This document shows, in pieces, positions 9,021-16,499 of a stretch of DNA of 64,000 bases (its first letter is position 1; the number at the start of each line of letters is the position of its first letter). The notes beneath the pieces were generated by a model, which saw only the letters and a program-made list of their open reading frames with translations, searched no databases and was not told where the DNA came from. The DNA comes from Pasteurella sp030783905. GTDB taxonomy: Bacteria; Pseudomonadota; Gammaproteobacteria; Enterobacterales; Pasteurellaceae. The translations under genes were made by a program, and so were the position numbers. Where the stretch lies: NCBI GenBank assembly GCA_051122655.1, contig CP182107.1, positions 1,426,001 to 1,490,000 on the forward strand, read 5' to 3'.

Positions 9021-9890
9021 TCACGAAATCACGAAAAAATAAAAATAGGCAAAGAATGGGACGGCAGCCGTTAAACTATCGATCCGATCTAAAATACCAC
9101 CATGTCCCGGAATAAGCTGACTGCTGTCTTTGATGCCACGTTGACGTTTAAACATGCTTTCCGTGAGATCACCTAGTATAGAAACCGCTACGGTCGCGAC
9201 AGAAAGGAAAATAAATGTGGGCACTGAAATGCCGGAGAGTAAGCTTTCTTGCGTGAAATGAATGAAAATACTGGCCAACACACCAGCGGTAACTAAACCA
9301 CCTATTACCCCCTCCCAACTTTTCCCTGGTGAAACCTTTGGGGCTAATTTCGTTTTGCCAAATTGGCGTCCGACAAAATAGGCGCCAGAATCCGCACTCC
9401 AAACCAGAATGAACACATACAGTAATAAAATGACACCATGGTGAGGATCTGTCACATAGTGTTCCAAACGTAAACGTAACACGCCAGCAAAGAAAGGCAC
9501 TAAGGTTAAAAAGGCAAAAGCAAATTGCAATAATTTGTTTTTTCCCCAATAGGTCGCCCCTTTGGGATAGCTTATCACTAAGCCTAAGGCGACCAACCAC
9601 CAAAGCACAGAAGAGAATAACAACAGTGAGAGCGTATTTTCAAACACACGCCCCGCGTTTAAGTAATCGCTTTCACCGTAGATCCAAAGAAACAGAAAAG
9701 CGGCAGACAACCCTGTCAAACCTAAGCGCCAGAAAGACCATTTGAAATGTGCAAATTGCGTCCATTCCCAAACAGCGAGAATAACGACAACACCTACGGC
9801 AAGTGAAAAATAGAAGGGTGAAAAGAAAAACAATGCAATAAATACTATTGCAATTAACATGATCGCTGACAAAACACGTTCTTTAAGCAC
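9021..9890 (-). CDS. cdsA: Phosphatidate cytidylyltransferase
   Basis: CdsA makes CDP-diacylglycerol from phosphatidic acid and CTP, the precursor of all major phospholipids, in the inner membrane. The 289 residues contain about eight hydrophobic spans and the family signature SDSGAYFVGRQFGKTKLAP followed by SPGKSWEG and, near the end, GHGGILDRIDS. Those segments hold the acidic metal-binding residues. It starts 17 bases after uppS and ends 22 bases before rseP, so it is in the operon. Confidence 0.96.
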   Translation of the reverse strand: MLKERVLSAIMLIAIVFIALFFFSPFYFSLAVGVVVILAVWEWTQFAHFKWSFWRLGLTGLSAAFLFLWIYGESDYLNAGRVFENTLSLLLFSSVLWWLVALGLVISYPKGATYWGKNKLLQFAFAFLTLVPFFAGVLRLRLEHYVTDPHHGVILLLYVFILVWSADSGAYFVGRQFGKTKLAPKVSPGKSWEGVIGGLVTAGVLASIFIHFTQESLLSGISVPTFIFLSVATVAVSILGDLTESMFKRQRGIKDSSQLIPGHGGILDRIDSLTAAVPFFAYFYFFVIS

Positions 9891-9907
9891 AATCTAATCC
9901 TCTTTTA

Positions 9908-10627
9908 TTATTCTGCACCACCAAAACGTCGGTGGCGTTGTTGATAAGCAATAATTGCTTCATTAAATTCCTTTTCATTAAAATCTGGCCAAAGTACATC
10001 AGAAAAATAGAGCTCAGCATACGCGATTTGCCATAATAAAAAGTTACTAATTCGTTGTTCACCACTTGTTCGAATTAATAAATCTACTTGTGGTTGCGCT
10101 TTTGTCACCAAAGCTTGCTGTAATACATGCGCATTAATCTCGTCAACCGCTAACTTGCCCTCTTTAACTTGTTGGGCAAGCGATTTTGCGGCTTGCACAA
10201 TATCCCAACATCCCCCGTAATTAGCCGCAATATTTAAAGTTAAGGCGGTGTTATTTTCAGTGAGTTGTTCGGCTTGCTTAATTTTATTCTGCAAGTGCGC
10301 ACTAAATTCCGTGACATCACCTAAGATATTCAATTTAATATTGTTTTTATGCAACGTTTTGACTTCAAGATCTAACGCTTGCATAAATAACGTCATCAGG
10401 GCGTTAACTTCCGTCTTGGGGCGATTCCAATTCTCGCTACTAAAGGCATAGAGTGTTAAAACCTTAATCCCTATTTTTCGCGCATAAGAGACCGCCTCTC
10501 GCACAGCTTTCACCCCATTTTTATGGCCGAAAATGCGCATTTTGCCCTTTTGCTGAGCCCAACGCCCATTTCCATCCATAATAATTGCGACATGCTGTGG
10601 GATATTATTTGGATCAAGTTCTACCAT
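9908..10627 (-). CDS. uppS: Undecaprenyl diphosphate synthase
   Basis: UppS (IspU) builds the C55 isoprenoid diphosphate that carries peptidoglycan and O-antigen units, using farnesyl diphosphate and eight isopentenyl diphosphates. The 239-residue protein shows the cis-prenyltransferase signature IIMDGNGRWA with Asp18 as the pyrophosphate/metal residue, then TLYAFSSENWNRP and the C-terminal DLLIRTSGEQRISNFLLWQ block. Length is normal. dxr, another isoprenoid gene, is directly upstream, separated by a spacer with an uptake signal (10645-10653). Confidence 0.96.
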   Translation of the reverse strand: MVELDPNNIPQHVAIIMDGNGRWAQQKGKMRIFGHKNGVKAVREAVSYARKIGIKVLTLYAFSSENWNRPKTEVNALMTLFMQALDLEVKTLHKNNIKLNILGDVTEFSAHLQNKIKQAEQLTENNTALTLNIAANYGGCWDIVQAAKSLAQQVKEGKLAVDEINAHVLQQALVTKAQPQVDLLIRTSGEQRISNFLLWQIAYAELYFSDVLWPDFNEKEFNEAIIAYQQRHRRFGGAE

Positions 10628-10676
10628 ATTCTCTCAAATTTCTGACCGCACTTTTTTCGCCACTATACCACAAGGC

Positions 10677-11876
10677 TTACCGATGTGAAAAACTTAAAAT
10701 GATTGATTGGGATAATTCTCTCGCCATTTTATCTACTTCAAGTACGTCTTCTATACAATGGATTTTTTGTGGTTGAAGTGTGTTGACCACCTGCTGATTA
10801 ATCCGCGCAATATCCGTAAATTTAAGTTTTCCTGCTAAGAAAGCCTCTACCGCGATTTCATTCGCCGCATTCATTGCCGTGGTAGCGTATTGCCCCGCCG
10901 AAAACGCCTCAATGGCTAATTTCAAACAAGGATAACGCTGATAATCAGGTTTAATAAAGGTTAAGCCATTTAGCTGATAAAAATCCAAAGGCTCGACACC
11001 AGCAACCGTCCGCATAGGATATGCCATGGTTTCCGCAATAGGGGTACGCATATCAGGATTGCCCATTTGCGCAATCACGGAACCATCAATATAACGAACC
11101 ATTGAATGAATAATCGATTGAGGGTGAATGATCACTTCCATTTCTTCTGCCGAAGCATGAAATAACCAACGTGCTTCAATATATTCCAAGCCTTTATTCA
11201 TCATCGTAGCAGAATCGACGGAGATTTTTTTGCCCATTGACCAATTCGGATGGGCGACCGCTTGCTCTGGTGTGATGTGCTCAAATTGTTCCAGTGGCGT
11301 ATTACGGAATGGTCCGCCAGATCCTGTTAACACAATTTTACTGATACCGAGTTCGGAAAGTGGACAGAAACCTATTTGTTGTTGTGCTTCAGGCGGGAGC
11401 GATTGAAAAATCGCATTATGCTCACTGTCTACTGGGAGCAATTCTGCTTGATATTCACGTACTGCATCGATGAATAATTGTCCACAAGTCACAAGAGCTT
11501 CTTTATTGGCCAACAGCACACGCTTGCCCGCTCTCACCGCAGATAAAGTAGGCAGTAACCCAGCTGCTCCCACAATCGCTGCCATTACCATATCCGCGTC
11601 AGGATGCGCGGCTAATTCACAAATCGCTCGCTGCCCAGCTAAAACAATGGTTTTACTTTGATGCGCTTTCAACTTTTCTGCCAAGATTTTTGCTGCAGCC
11701 TCATCATCTAAGGCAGCAAAGTGCGGTTGAAACGTCAAACATTGTTCAAACATCAAGGCAACATTACGTCCGCCCACTAAAGCAAATGCCTGATACTTAT
11801 CTGGATTGTGTGCAATCACCGATAACGTACTGGTCCCAATTGATCCTGTCGAACCTAAAATAATGATTTTTTTCAT
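10677..11876 (-). CDS. dxr: 1-deoxy-D-xylulose 5-phosphate reductoisomerase
   Basis: Dxr (IspC) converts DXP to 2-C-methyl-D-erythritol 4-phosphate with NADPH, the committed step of the MEP isoprenoid pathway. The 399 residues begin with the NADPH-binding GSTGSIGTSTL motif (8-18). They contain LLPVDSEHNAIFQ with the metal-binding acids, the flexible loop around HPNWSMGKKISVDSATMMNKGLE, and a C-terminal helical domain. An uptake signal lies inside the gene (11719-11727). The 165-base spacer to frr has no clear terminator. Confidence 0.96.
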   Translation of the reverse strand: MKKIIILGSTGSIGTSTLSVIAHNPDKYQAFALVGGRNVALMFEQCLTFQPHFAALDDEAAAKILAEKLKAHQSKTIVLAGQRAICELAAHPDADMVMAAIVGAAGLLPTLSAVRAGKRVLLANKEALVTCGQLFIDAVREYQAELLPVDSEHNAIFQSLPPEAQQQIGFCPLSELGISKIVLTGSGGPFRNTPLEQFEHITPEQAVAHPNWSMGKKISVDSATMMNKGLEYIEARWLFHASAEEMEVIIHPQSIIHSMVRYIDGSVIAQMGNPDMRTPIAETMAYPMRTVAGVEPLDFYQLNGLTFIKPDYQRYPCLKLAIEAFSAGQYATTAMNAANEIAVEAFLAGKLKFTDIARINQQVVNTLQPQKIHCIEDVLEVDKMARELSQSIILSFSHR

Positions 11877-12041
11877 AAAATAACTAACACTTATTAATAA
11901 AAAACGATTTACTTCACACTTGAAATAAACCGTTTTATATCCTCAATAAAGCATCCTCTTAATCTGTCAATCGATACGAAGACGAGATAAACTGCTCAAT
12001 TGTATATTTGATACATCAGTTGATAAAGCGGTGCACTTGAA

Positions 12042-12599
12042 TTAGAACTCGAGCAATTCTTTCTCTTTATCAGCCAACACTTCATCCACTTTTTTCACGA
12101 ATGTATCGGTAATTTTCTGGATTTCGTCTTGTGCTTTACGTTCTTCGTCTTCGCTAATTTCTTTGTCTTTTAACAAGGCTTTAATTTGATCATTCGCATC
12201 GCGACGCACATTACGTACTGCGATTTTGCCTTGCTCCGCTTCACCTTTCACAATTTTAATCAAATCACGACGGCGTTCTTCCGTTAACGGTGGTAAAGGT
12301 ACACGGATCGTGGTGCCTGCAGAGGAAGGATTTAAGCCTAAGTCAGAGGTCAAAATTGCTTTTTCTACCGCACTAATTAAGCTACGATCAAACACAGTCA
12401 CCGCCAATGTACGTGCATCTTCTGCGACCACGTTAGCTAACTGACGTAATGGTGTCGGTGAACCATAATATTCGACTTGAATGCCATCAAGTAAACTAGG
12501 CTGAGCTCGTCCTGTACGCACCTTTGCAATGTGATTTTTAAAGGTTTCTAAGCTTTTTTCCATACGCAACTGCGTATCTTTTTTAATTTCATTAATCAC
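12042..12599 (-). CDS. frr: Ribosome recycling factor
   Basis: RRF splits the post-termination ribosome together with EF-G. The 185-residue protein is all of normal family length and has the expected IRTGRAQPSLLD-like segment (here KVRTGRAQPSLLDGIQVEYYG), the domain II segment IRVPLPPLTEERR and a long C-terminal helix rich in Lys and Glu. It follows pyrH by 75 bases in the conserved rpsB-tsf-pyrH-frr order. Confidence 0.96.
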   Translation of the reverse strand: MINEIKKDTQLRMEKSLETFKNHIAKVRTGRAQPSLLDGIQVEYYGSPTPLRQLANVVAEDARTLAVTVFDRSLISAVEKAILTSDLGLNPSSAGTTIRVPLPPLTEERRRDLIKIVKGEAEQGKIAVRNVRRDANDQIKALLKDKEISEDEERKAQDEIQKITDTFVKKVDEVLADKEKELLEF

Positions 12600-12674
12600 A
12601 AGAATTCCTTCTTTATAGTCAATAAGTCTTCATTAATCGGCTGTTGGTAAGTTTAATCTAATTCTGGTGAAAAA

Positions 12675-13403
12675 TCACGACAACTTTTGCTCACAAATTA
12701 ATGTCCCTTCAACCTCACCTAACAGTACTCGGCGTAATGCGCCAGCCTTACCCATATTAAAGACACGAATAGGCATGTGATGATCACGTGCTAAGGTAAA
12801 GGCAGCTAAATCCATGACCTGTAATTCTTGCTCAATCACATCCGCATAATTCAGCTGATGATACAATACCGCATCCGCATTTTTCGCGGGATCACAGTTA
12901 TATACGCCATCCACTTTCGTCGCCTTTAACACGACATCGGCTTCAATTTCAATGCCACGTAAACAGGCGGCTGAGTCTGTAGTGAAAAATGGACTGCCTG
13001 TACCGCCTGAAAAAATCACGACGCGTTTTTCACGTAACATTTTAATTGCTTCAGACCAGTTATAGGTATCGCAAATACCATTTAATTGAAAAGCTGACAT
13101 CAGTTTGGCATTCACATCAGCACGATGTAAGGCATCACGCATGGCTAAACCATTCATTACGGTTGCCAACATCCCCATATGATCGCCTACTACTCGGTTC
13201 ATCCCTGCTTTTGCTAATTTGGCTCCACGGAATAAGTTGCCACCACCCAGTACAACACCAACTTCGACACCCATTGCAACTAATTCTTTAATTTCTATCG
13301 CCATTCTATCTAAAATAGAAGGGTCAATACCGAAGCCTTCTTCACCTTGTAATGCTTCACCGCTCAGTTTTAATAAAATTCGTTTATAAATTGGTTGGCT
13401 CAT
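12675..13403 (-). CDS. pyrH: Uridylate kinase
   Basis: PyrH phosphorylates UMP to UDP for nucleotide and sugar-nucleotide synthesis; the bacterial enzyme is a hexamer of the amino-acid-kinase fold. The 242-residue product has RILLKLSGEAL near the start, the glycine-rich VVLGGGNLFRG loop, DHMGMLATVMN and the ATP-site segment VIFSGGTGSPFFTTDSAA. It lies between tsf and frr. A hairpin following tsf suggests that pyrH may also have its own promoter in the 144-base spacer. Confidence 0.96.
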   Translation of the reverse strand: MSQPIYKRILLKLSGEALQGEEGFGIDPSILDRMAIEIKELVAMGVEVGVVLGGGNLFRGAKLAKAGMNRVVGDHMGMLATVMNGLAMRDALHRADVNAKLMSAFQLNGICDTYNWSEAIKMLREKRVVIFSGGTGSPFFTTDSAACLRGIEIEADVVLKATKVDGVYNCDPAKNADAVLYHQLNYADVIEQELQVMDLAAFTLARDHHMPIRVFNMGKAGALRRVLLGEVEGTLICEQKLS

Positions 13404-13517
13404 TTTGTACCTCTTTTATTCTGTAAGCAACAAATTATCTTTTCTTCTGATGCACTCTGATATCACCTATGCAAAGAGAGGCGAGTGCAACAATTCATCT
13501 CTCTCTATATAAGGAAA

Positions 13518-13535
13518 AGGCGAGTTACCTCGCCT
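13518..13535 (-). terminator. Terminator after tsf
   Basis: AGGCGAG (13518-13524) and CTCGCCT (13529-13535) form a 7-bp GC-rich stem with a 4-base loop. On the minus strand the stem is followed by a short T-rich tail. On the plus strand six T also follow one base after the stem. It lies 12 bases past the tsf stop. Confidence 0.6.
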
Positions 13536-13547
13536 ATTTTTTAGAAA

Positions 13548-14396
13548 TTAGATTTTTTGCATCGCTGCAACTTCTGCTGCAAAATCAGATTCAACTTTTT
13601 CGATACCTTCACCCACTTCGAAACGAACGAAGTTAGTCACATCCGCACCGTTTTCTTTTAAGAATTCGCCGACTGATTTAGATGGATCCATCACAAACGG
13701 TTGACCAGTTAATGATACTTCACCAGTGAATTTCTTCATACGACCTTCAACCATTTTTTCTGCGATTTCACGTGGTTTACCTGATTGCATTGCGATATCA
13801 ACTTGGATTTGACGCTCGTGATCCACAACGTTAGCTGGCACATCTGATGGGTTAACATACTCTGGACGGCTTGCTGCAACGTGCATGGCGATTTTTTTCA
13901 ATAACTCGTCATCCGCATTTTTACCCGCCACTAATACACCAATTTTCGCACCGTGTAAGTATGAACCGACCACATCGCCATCTAAGAATTGTACACGACG
14001 GATGTTCATGTTTTCACCGATTTTAGCCACAAGTGTTGCACGTTTTTCTTCAAATTGTGCTTGAAGCGCTTCGATGCTCACGCCTTTATTGGCTAATGCA
14101 TAGTCAGCCACTTCGTTTGCTAAGCCTAAGAAACCTGCATCTTTTGCTACGAAGTCAGTTTCACAGTTCATTTCCACTAATACCCCGAAACCTGCGCCAA
14201 TACGTGCAAGGATCACCCCTTCTGCTGCAACACGACCGGCTTTCTTCGCCGCTTTTGCTTGACCTGATTTACGCATGTTATCGATCGCTAATTCGATATC
14301 ACCATTTGCTTCAACTAACGCTTTTTTACATTCCATCATACCTGCGCCAGTACGCTCACGAAGTTCTTTTACTAATGATGCTGTGATTTCAGCCAT
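13548..14396 (-). CDS. tsf: Elongation factor Ts
   Basis: EF-Ts regenerates EF-Tu-GTP by nucleotide exchange. The 282-residue protein has the N-terminal UBA-like domain with LRERTGAGMMECKKAL (13-28) and the core signature containing CETDFVAKD, followed by two core subdomains and the helical C-terminus. Its length equals the usual gammaproteobacterial form. It is downstream of rpsB, separated by a hairpin with a T-run that is probably an attenuator. Confidence 0.97.
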   Translation of the reverse strand: MAEITASLVKELRERTGAGMMECKKALVEANGDIELAIDNMRKSGQAKAAKKAGRVAAEGVILARIGAGFGVLVEMNCETDFVAKDAGFLGLANEVADYALANKGVSIEALQAQFEEKRATLVAKIGENMNIRRVQFLDGDVVGSYLHGAKIGVLVAGKNADDELLKKIAMHVAASRPEYVNPSDVPANVVDHERQIQVDIAMQSGKPREIAEKMVEGRMKKFTGEVSLTGQPFVMDPSKSVGEFLKENGADVTNFVRFEVGEGIEKVESDFAAEVAAMQKI

Positions 14397-14450
14397 TTTT
14401 TAATCCTCTGTCCGCTTGATTTTGTGCAATTTTTTAACCGCACTTTCATA

Positions 14451-14484
14451 TAAAAAAGCAGGGAACTTAATTCAGCCCCCTGCT
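14451..14484 (-). terminator. rpsB-tsf intergenic attenuator/terminator
   Basis: On the minus strand AGCAGGG (plus 14478-14484) pairs with CCCTGCT (plus 14457-14463) across a 14-base loop, and five to six T follow immediately (plus 14451-14456). This is a Rho-independent terminator shape between two cotranscribed genes. In E. coli a partial terminator at this place lowers tsf expression relative to rpsB; the same role here is inference. Confidence 0.65.
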
Positions 14485-14537
14485 AACCAATTAATCGTTG
14501 TGATTAATAATAAGGGCTTTCGCCTTATCTACCTGAA

Positions 14538-15260
14538 TTACTCAGCTTCTGCTACAAAGTTCTCTTCAGTGACAGCTTCTTGGTTGCGACCTTCTTTAAC
14601 GGCAGCAGCTGCAGCTGAAAGATATAATTGGATTGCACGTGCTGCATCATCGTTACCTGGGATAACGAAATCAACACCATCTGGATCTGAGTTAGTATCA
14701 ACGATTGCAAATACAGGAATACCTAGGTTATTTGCTTCTTTCACTGCGATGTGCTCGTGGTCTGCACCGATAACGAATAACGCATCTGGTAAACCGCCCA
14801 TCTCTTTGATACCACCAAGACTTAATTCAAGTTTCTCCATCTCACGAGTACGCATTAACGCTTCTTTTTTCGTTAATTTATCGAACGTACCATCTTGAGA
14901 TTGAGTTTCTAAATCTTTTAAACGTCTAATTGATTGACGAACTGTTTTCCAGTTAGTCAACATACCACCTAACCAACGGTGATTAACATAATATTGTTGA
15001 CAGTCTAATGCTGCTGCTTTTACTGCTTCAGTAGCTGCACGTTTTGTCCCAACGAATAAAATTTTACCGTTGTTACCCGCAATACGTGTTAATTCCACTA
15101 AGGCGTCATTGAACATAGGAACCGTTTTTTCTAAGTTAATGATGTGAACACCGTTGCGTGGACCATAGATGAATGGTTTCATTTTTGGATTCCAGTAACG
15201 AGTTTGGTGACCGAAGTGAACGCCAGCTTGTAGCATATCGCGCATTGAAACTTGTGCCAT
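14538..15260 (-). CDS. rpsB: 30S ribosomal protein S2
   Basis: S2 binds the 30S subunit between head and body and helps recruit S1. The protein is 240 residues from MAQVSMRDMLQAGVHFGHQTRYWNPKM, with the family motifs FVGTKRAATEAV, YVNHRWLGGMLTNWKTV and PVFAIVDTNSDPDGVDFVIPGNDDA. A longer in-frame start at 15323 would add 21 residues that overlap the conserved leader. I chose 15260, preceded by AAGGA. It heads the long minus-strand run. Confidence 0.97.
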   Translation of the reverse strand: MAQVSMRDMLQAGVHFGHQTRYWNPKMKPFIYGPRNGVHIINLEKTVPMFNDALVELTRIAGNNGKILFVGTKRAATEAVKAAALDCQQYYVNHRWLGGMLTNWKTVRQSIRRLKDLETQSQDGTFDKLTKKEALMRTREMEKLELSLGGIKEMGGLPDALFVIGADHEHIAVKEANNLGIPVFAIVDTNSDPDGVDFVIPGNDDAARAIQLYLSAAAAAVKEGRNQEAVTEENFVAEAE

Positions 15261-15345
15261 AATAATATTTCCTTTTAATTGGGGTTTAGCCTCCACATAC
15301 CAAGCAAATCGACCGTTTGGCACCCCGATTTACCCTCACGATATG
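15261..15345 (-). promoter_or_regulatory. Putative S2-type rpsB mRNA leader
   Basis: The untranslated region before rpsB contains, in mRNA sense, TCGGGGTGCC, then CGGTCGATTTG, TTGGTATGTGGAGGC and AAACCCC just before the ribosome binding site. GGGGT can pair with ACCCC, and TGCCAA with TTGGTA, giving a compact fold. In gammaproteobacteria a conserved rpsB leader is the target of autogenous repression by S2. I infer the same here from position and pairing, not from a covariance search. Confidence 0.5.
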
Positions 15346-15519
15346 TGTGTGATGTCTAAGTTAAAAATTAAATGTGAATGTTATTTTTCAAAAGTCAAAA
15401 TAACGGGGTGCTTTATACCATAAAGAGCGGTCAATTTCTAGCAATTTTTTCACATCTGGTCCGATTTGTGCTACAATCTTATTCACATTACATATCTTTC
15501 ATTTCATAAGGGGATCGTA

Positions 15520-16485
15520 ATGAAAAAAGGGTTCTTTATTGCGTTGTTTATTGTTATCGGATGTGGTGTATATTGGCAACATTATCAGCATAACAACTCA
15601 CCGACAGATATCGTGTCTTCAAATGGTCGTTTGGAATTCTTACGCTTGGATATCGCCAGTTTATATGCCGGGCGAATCGAGCAGGTTTGGGTTAAAGAGG
15701 GCGATTATGTCAATCAAGACCAGCTGCTTGTCACGCTCACCTCTGACACCATTAAAGCCCAAGTTGATACCGCAGTAGCTCGGAAACAGCAAGCACGACA
15801 AGCAGTCAAACGAATACAAGCCCAATTCAAGGCACAACAACAGCAAGTCAACACAGCGCAATTAGATGTCAATAACGCACAGAAATTGCGACAAAATCAG
15901 TTAATTTCCATTACCGAATTCGAAAAACGTCTCGCTTTACGTGATGCCGCTACAGCCAATTTAGAGGCATTAGACATGGCGGTGCAAGAAGCACAAAGTA
16001 CTGTCGCACAAGCAGAGGCACAATTACAACAAGCGCAGTCCATTTTAACAGATTTACAAATTAAAGCTCCGCAAGCTGGGCGTGTTGTTTATAAACTGGT
16101 TGAGCCCGGCAATGTGATTGCCGCAGGGCAAAAAACAATCAGCTTACTGGATCTCAATGACGCCTCTATGTCGCTGTTTTTTCCCGCACCTATCGTGAAT
16201 CAAATCCCATTACATAGCGAAGCACGTCTCGTTTTCGATGGCTTAGAGGCGGTCTTTCCAGCTACCATAAGCTATGTAGCAAGTGATGCCCAATTCACGC
16301 CTAAATTTGTTGAAACCACAACAGAACGGGAAAAACTGATGTTTAAAGTCAAATTACAAATCCCTTCAGAAATTGCACAAAAATATGCGAATTATCTTAA
16401 AGGTGGTATGACAGGAAAGGGCTATATCCGACTCTCTCCATCAACAGAATGGCCGGCTGAGTTACAACTTCACCTACCAAACTAA
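15520..16485 (+). CDS. HlyD-family membrane fusion (adaptor) protein
   Basis: This is the periplasmic adaptor of the export system encoded by the next three genes, resembling E. coli YhiI. The 321-residue product has a signal-anchor span (about 3-20), a barrel-sandwich (lipoyl-like) half-motif GRIEQVWVKEGDYVNQDQLLVTL, a long Gln/Ala-rich coiled coil (about 85-185), the second lipoyl half KAPQAGRVVYKLVEPGNVIAAGQ and a beta-barrel domain. The start at 15520 follows AAGGGG; an upstream in-frame ATG at 15466 would precede the membrane anchor with 18 poorly fitting residues. The downstream ABC gene starts 14 bases after the stop, after a GGAGGAGGG site. The substrate is unknown. Confidence 0.88.
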   Translation: MKKGFFIALFIVIGCGVYWQHYQHNNSPTDIVSSNGRLEFLRLDIASLYAGRIEQVWVKEGDYVNQDQLLVTLTSDTIKAQVDTAVARKQQARQAVKRIQAQFKAQQQQVNTAQLDVNNAQKLRQNQLISITEFEKRLALRDAATANLEALDMAVQEAQSTVAQAEAQLQQAQSILTDLQIKAPQAGRVVYKLVEPGNVIAAGQKTISLLDLNDASMSLFFPAPIVNQIPLHSEARLVFDGLEAVFPATISYVASDAQFTPKFVETTTEREKLMFKVKLQIPSEIAQKYANYLKGGMTGKGYIRLSPSTEWPAELQLHLPN

Positions 16486-16499
16486 GATGAGGAGGAGGG

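Noticed and set aside
12372..12380. Extra uptake signal inside frr
   Set aside because: The sequence is ACCGCACTA, one base off the 9-base core, so it was not counted.
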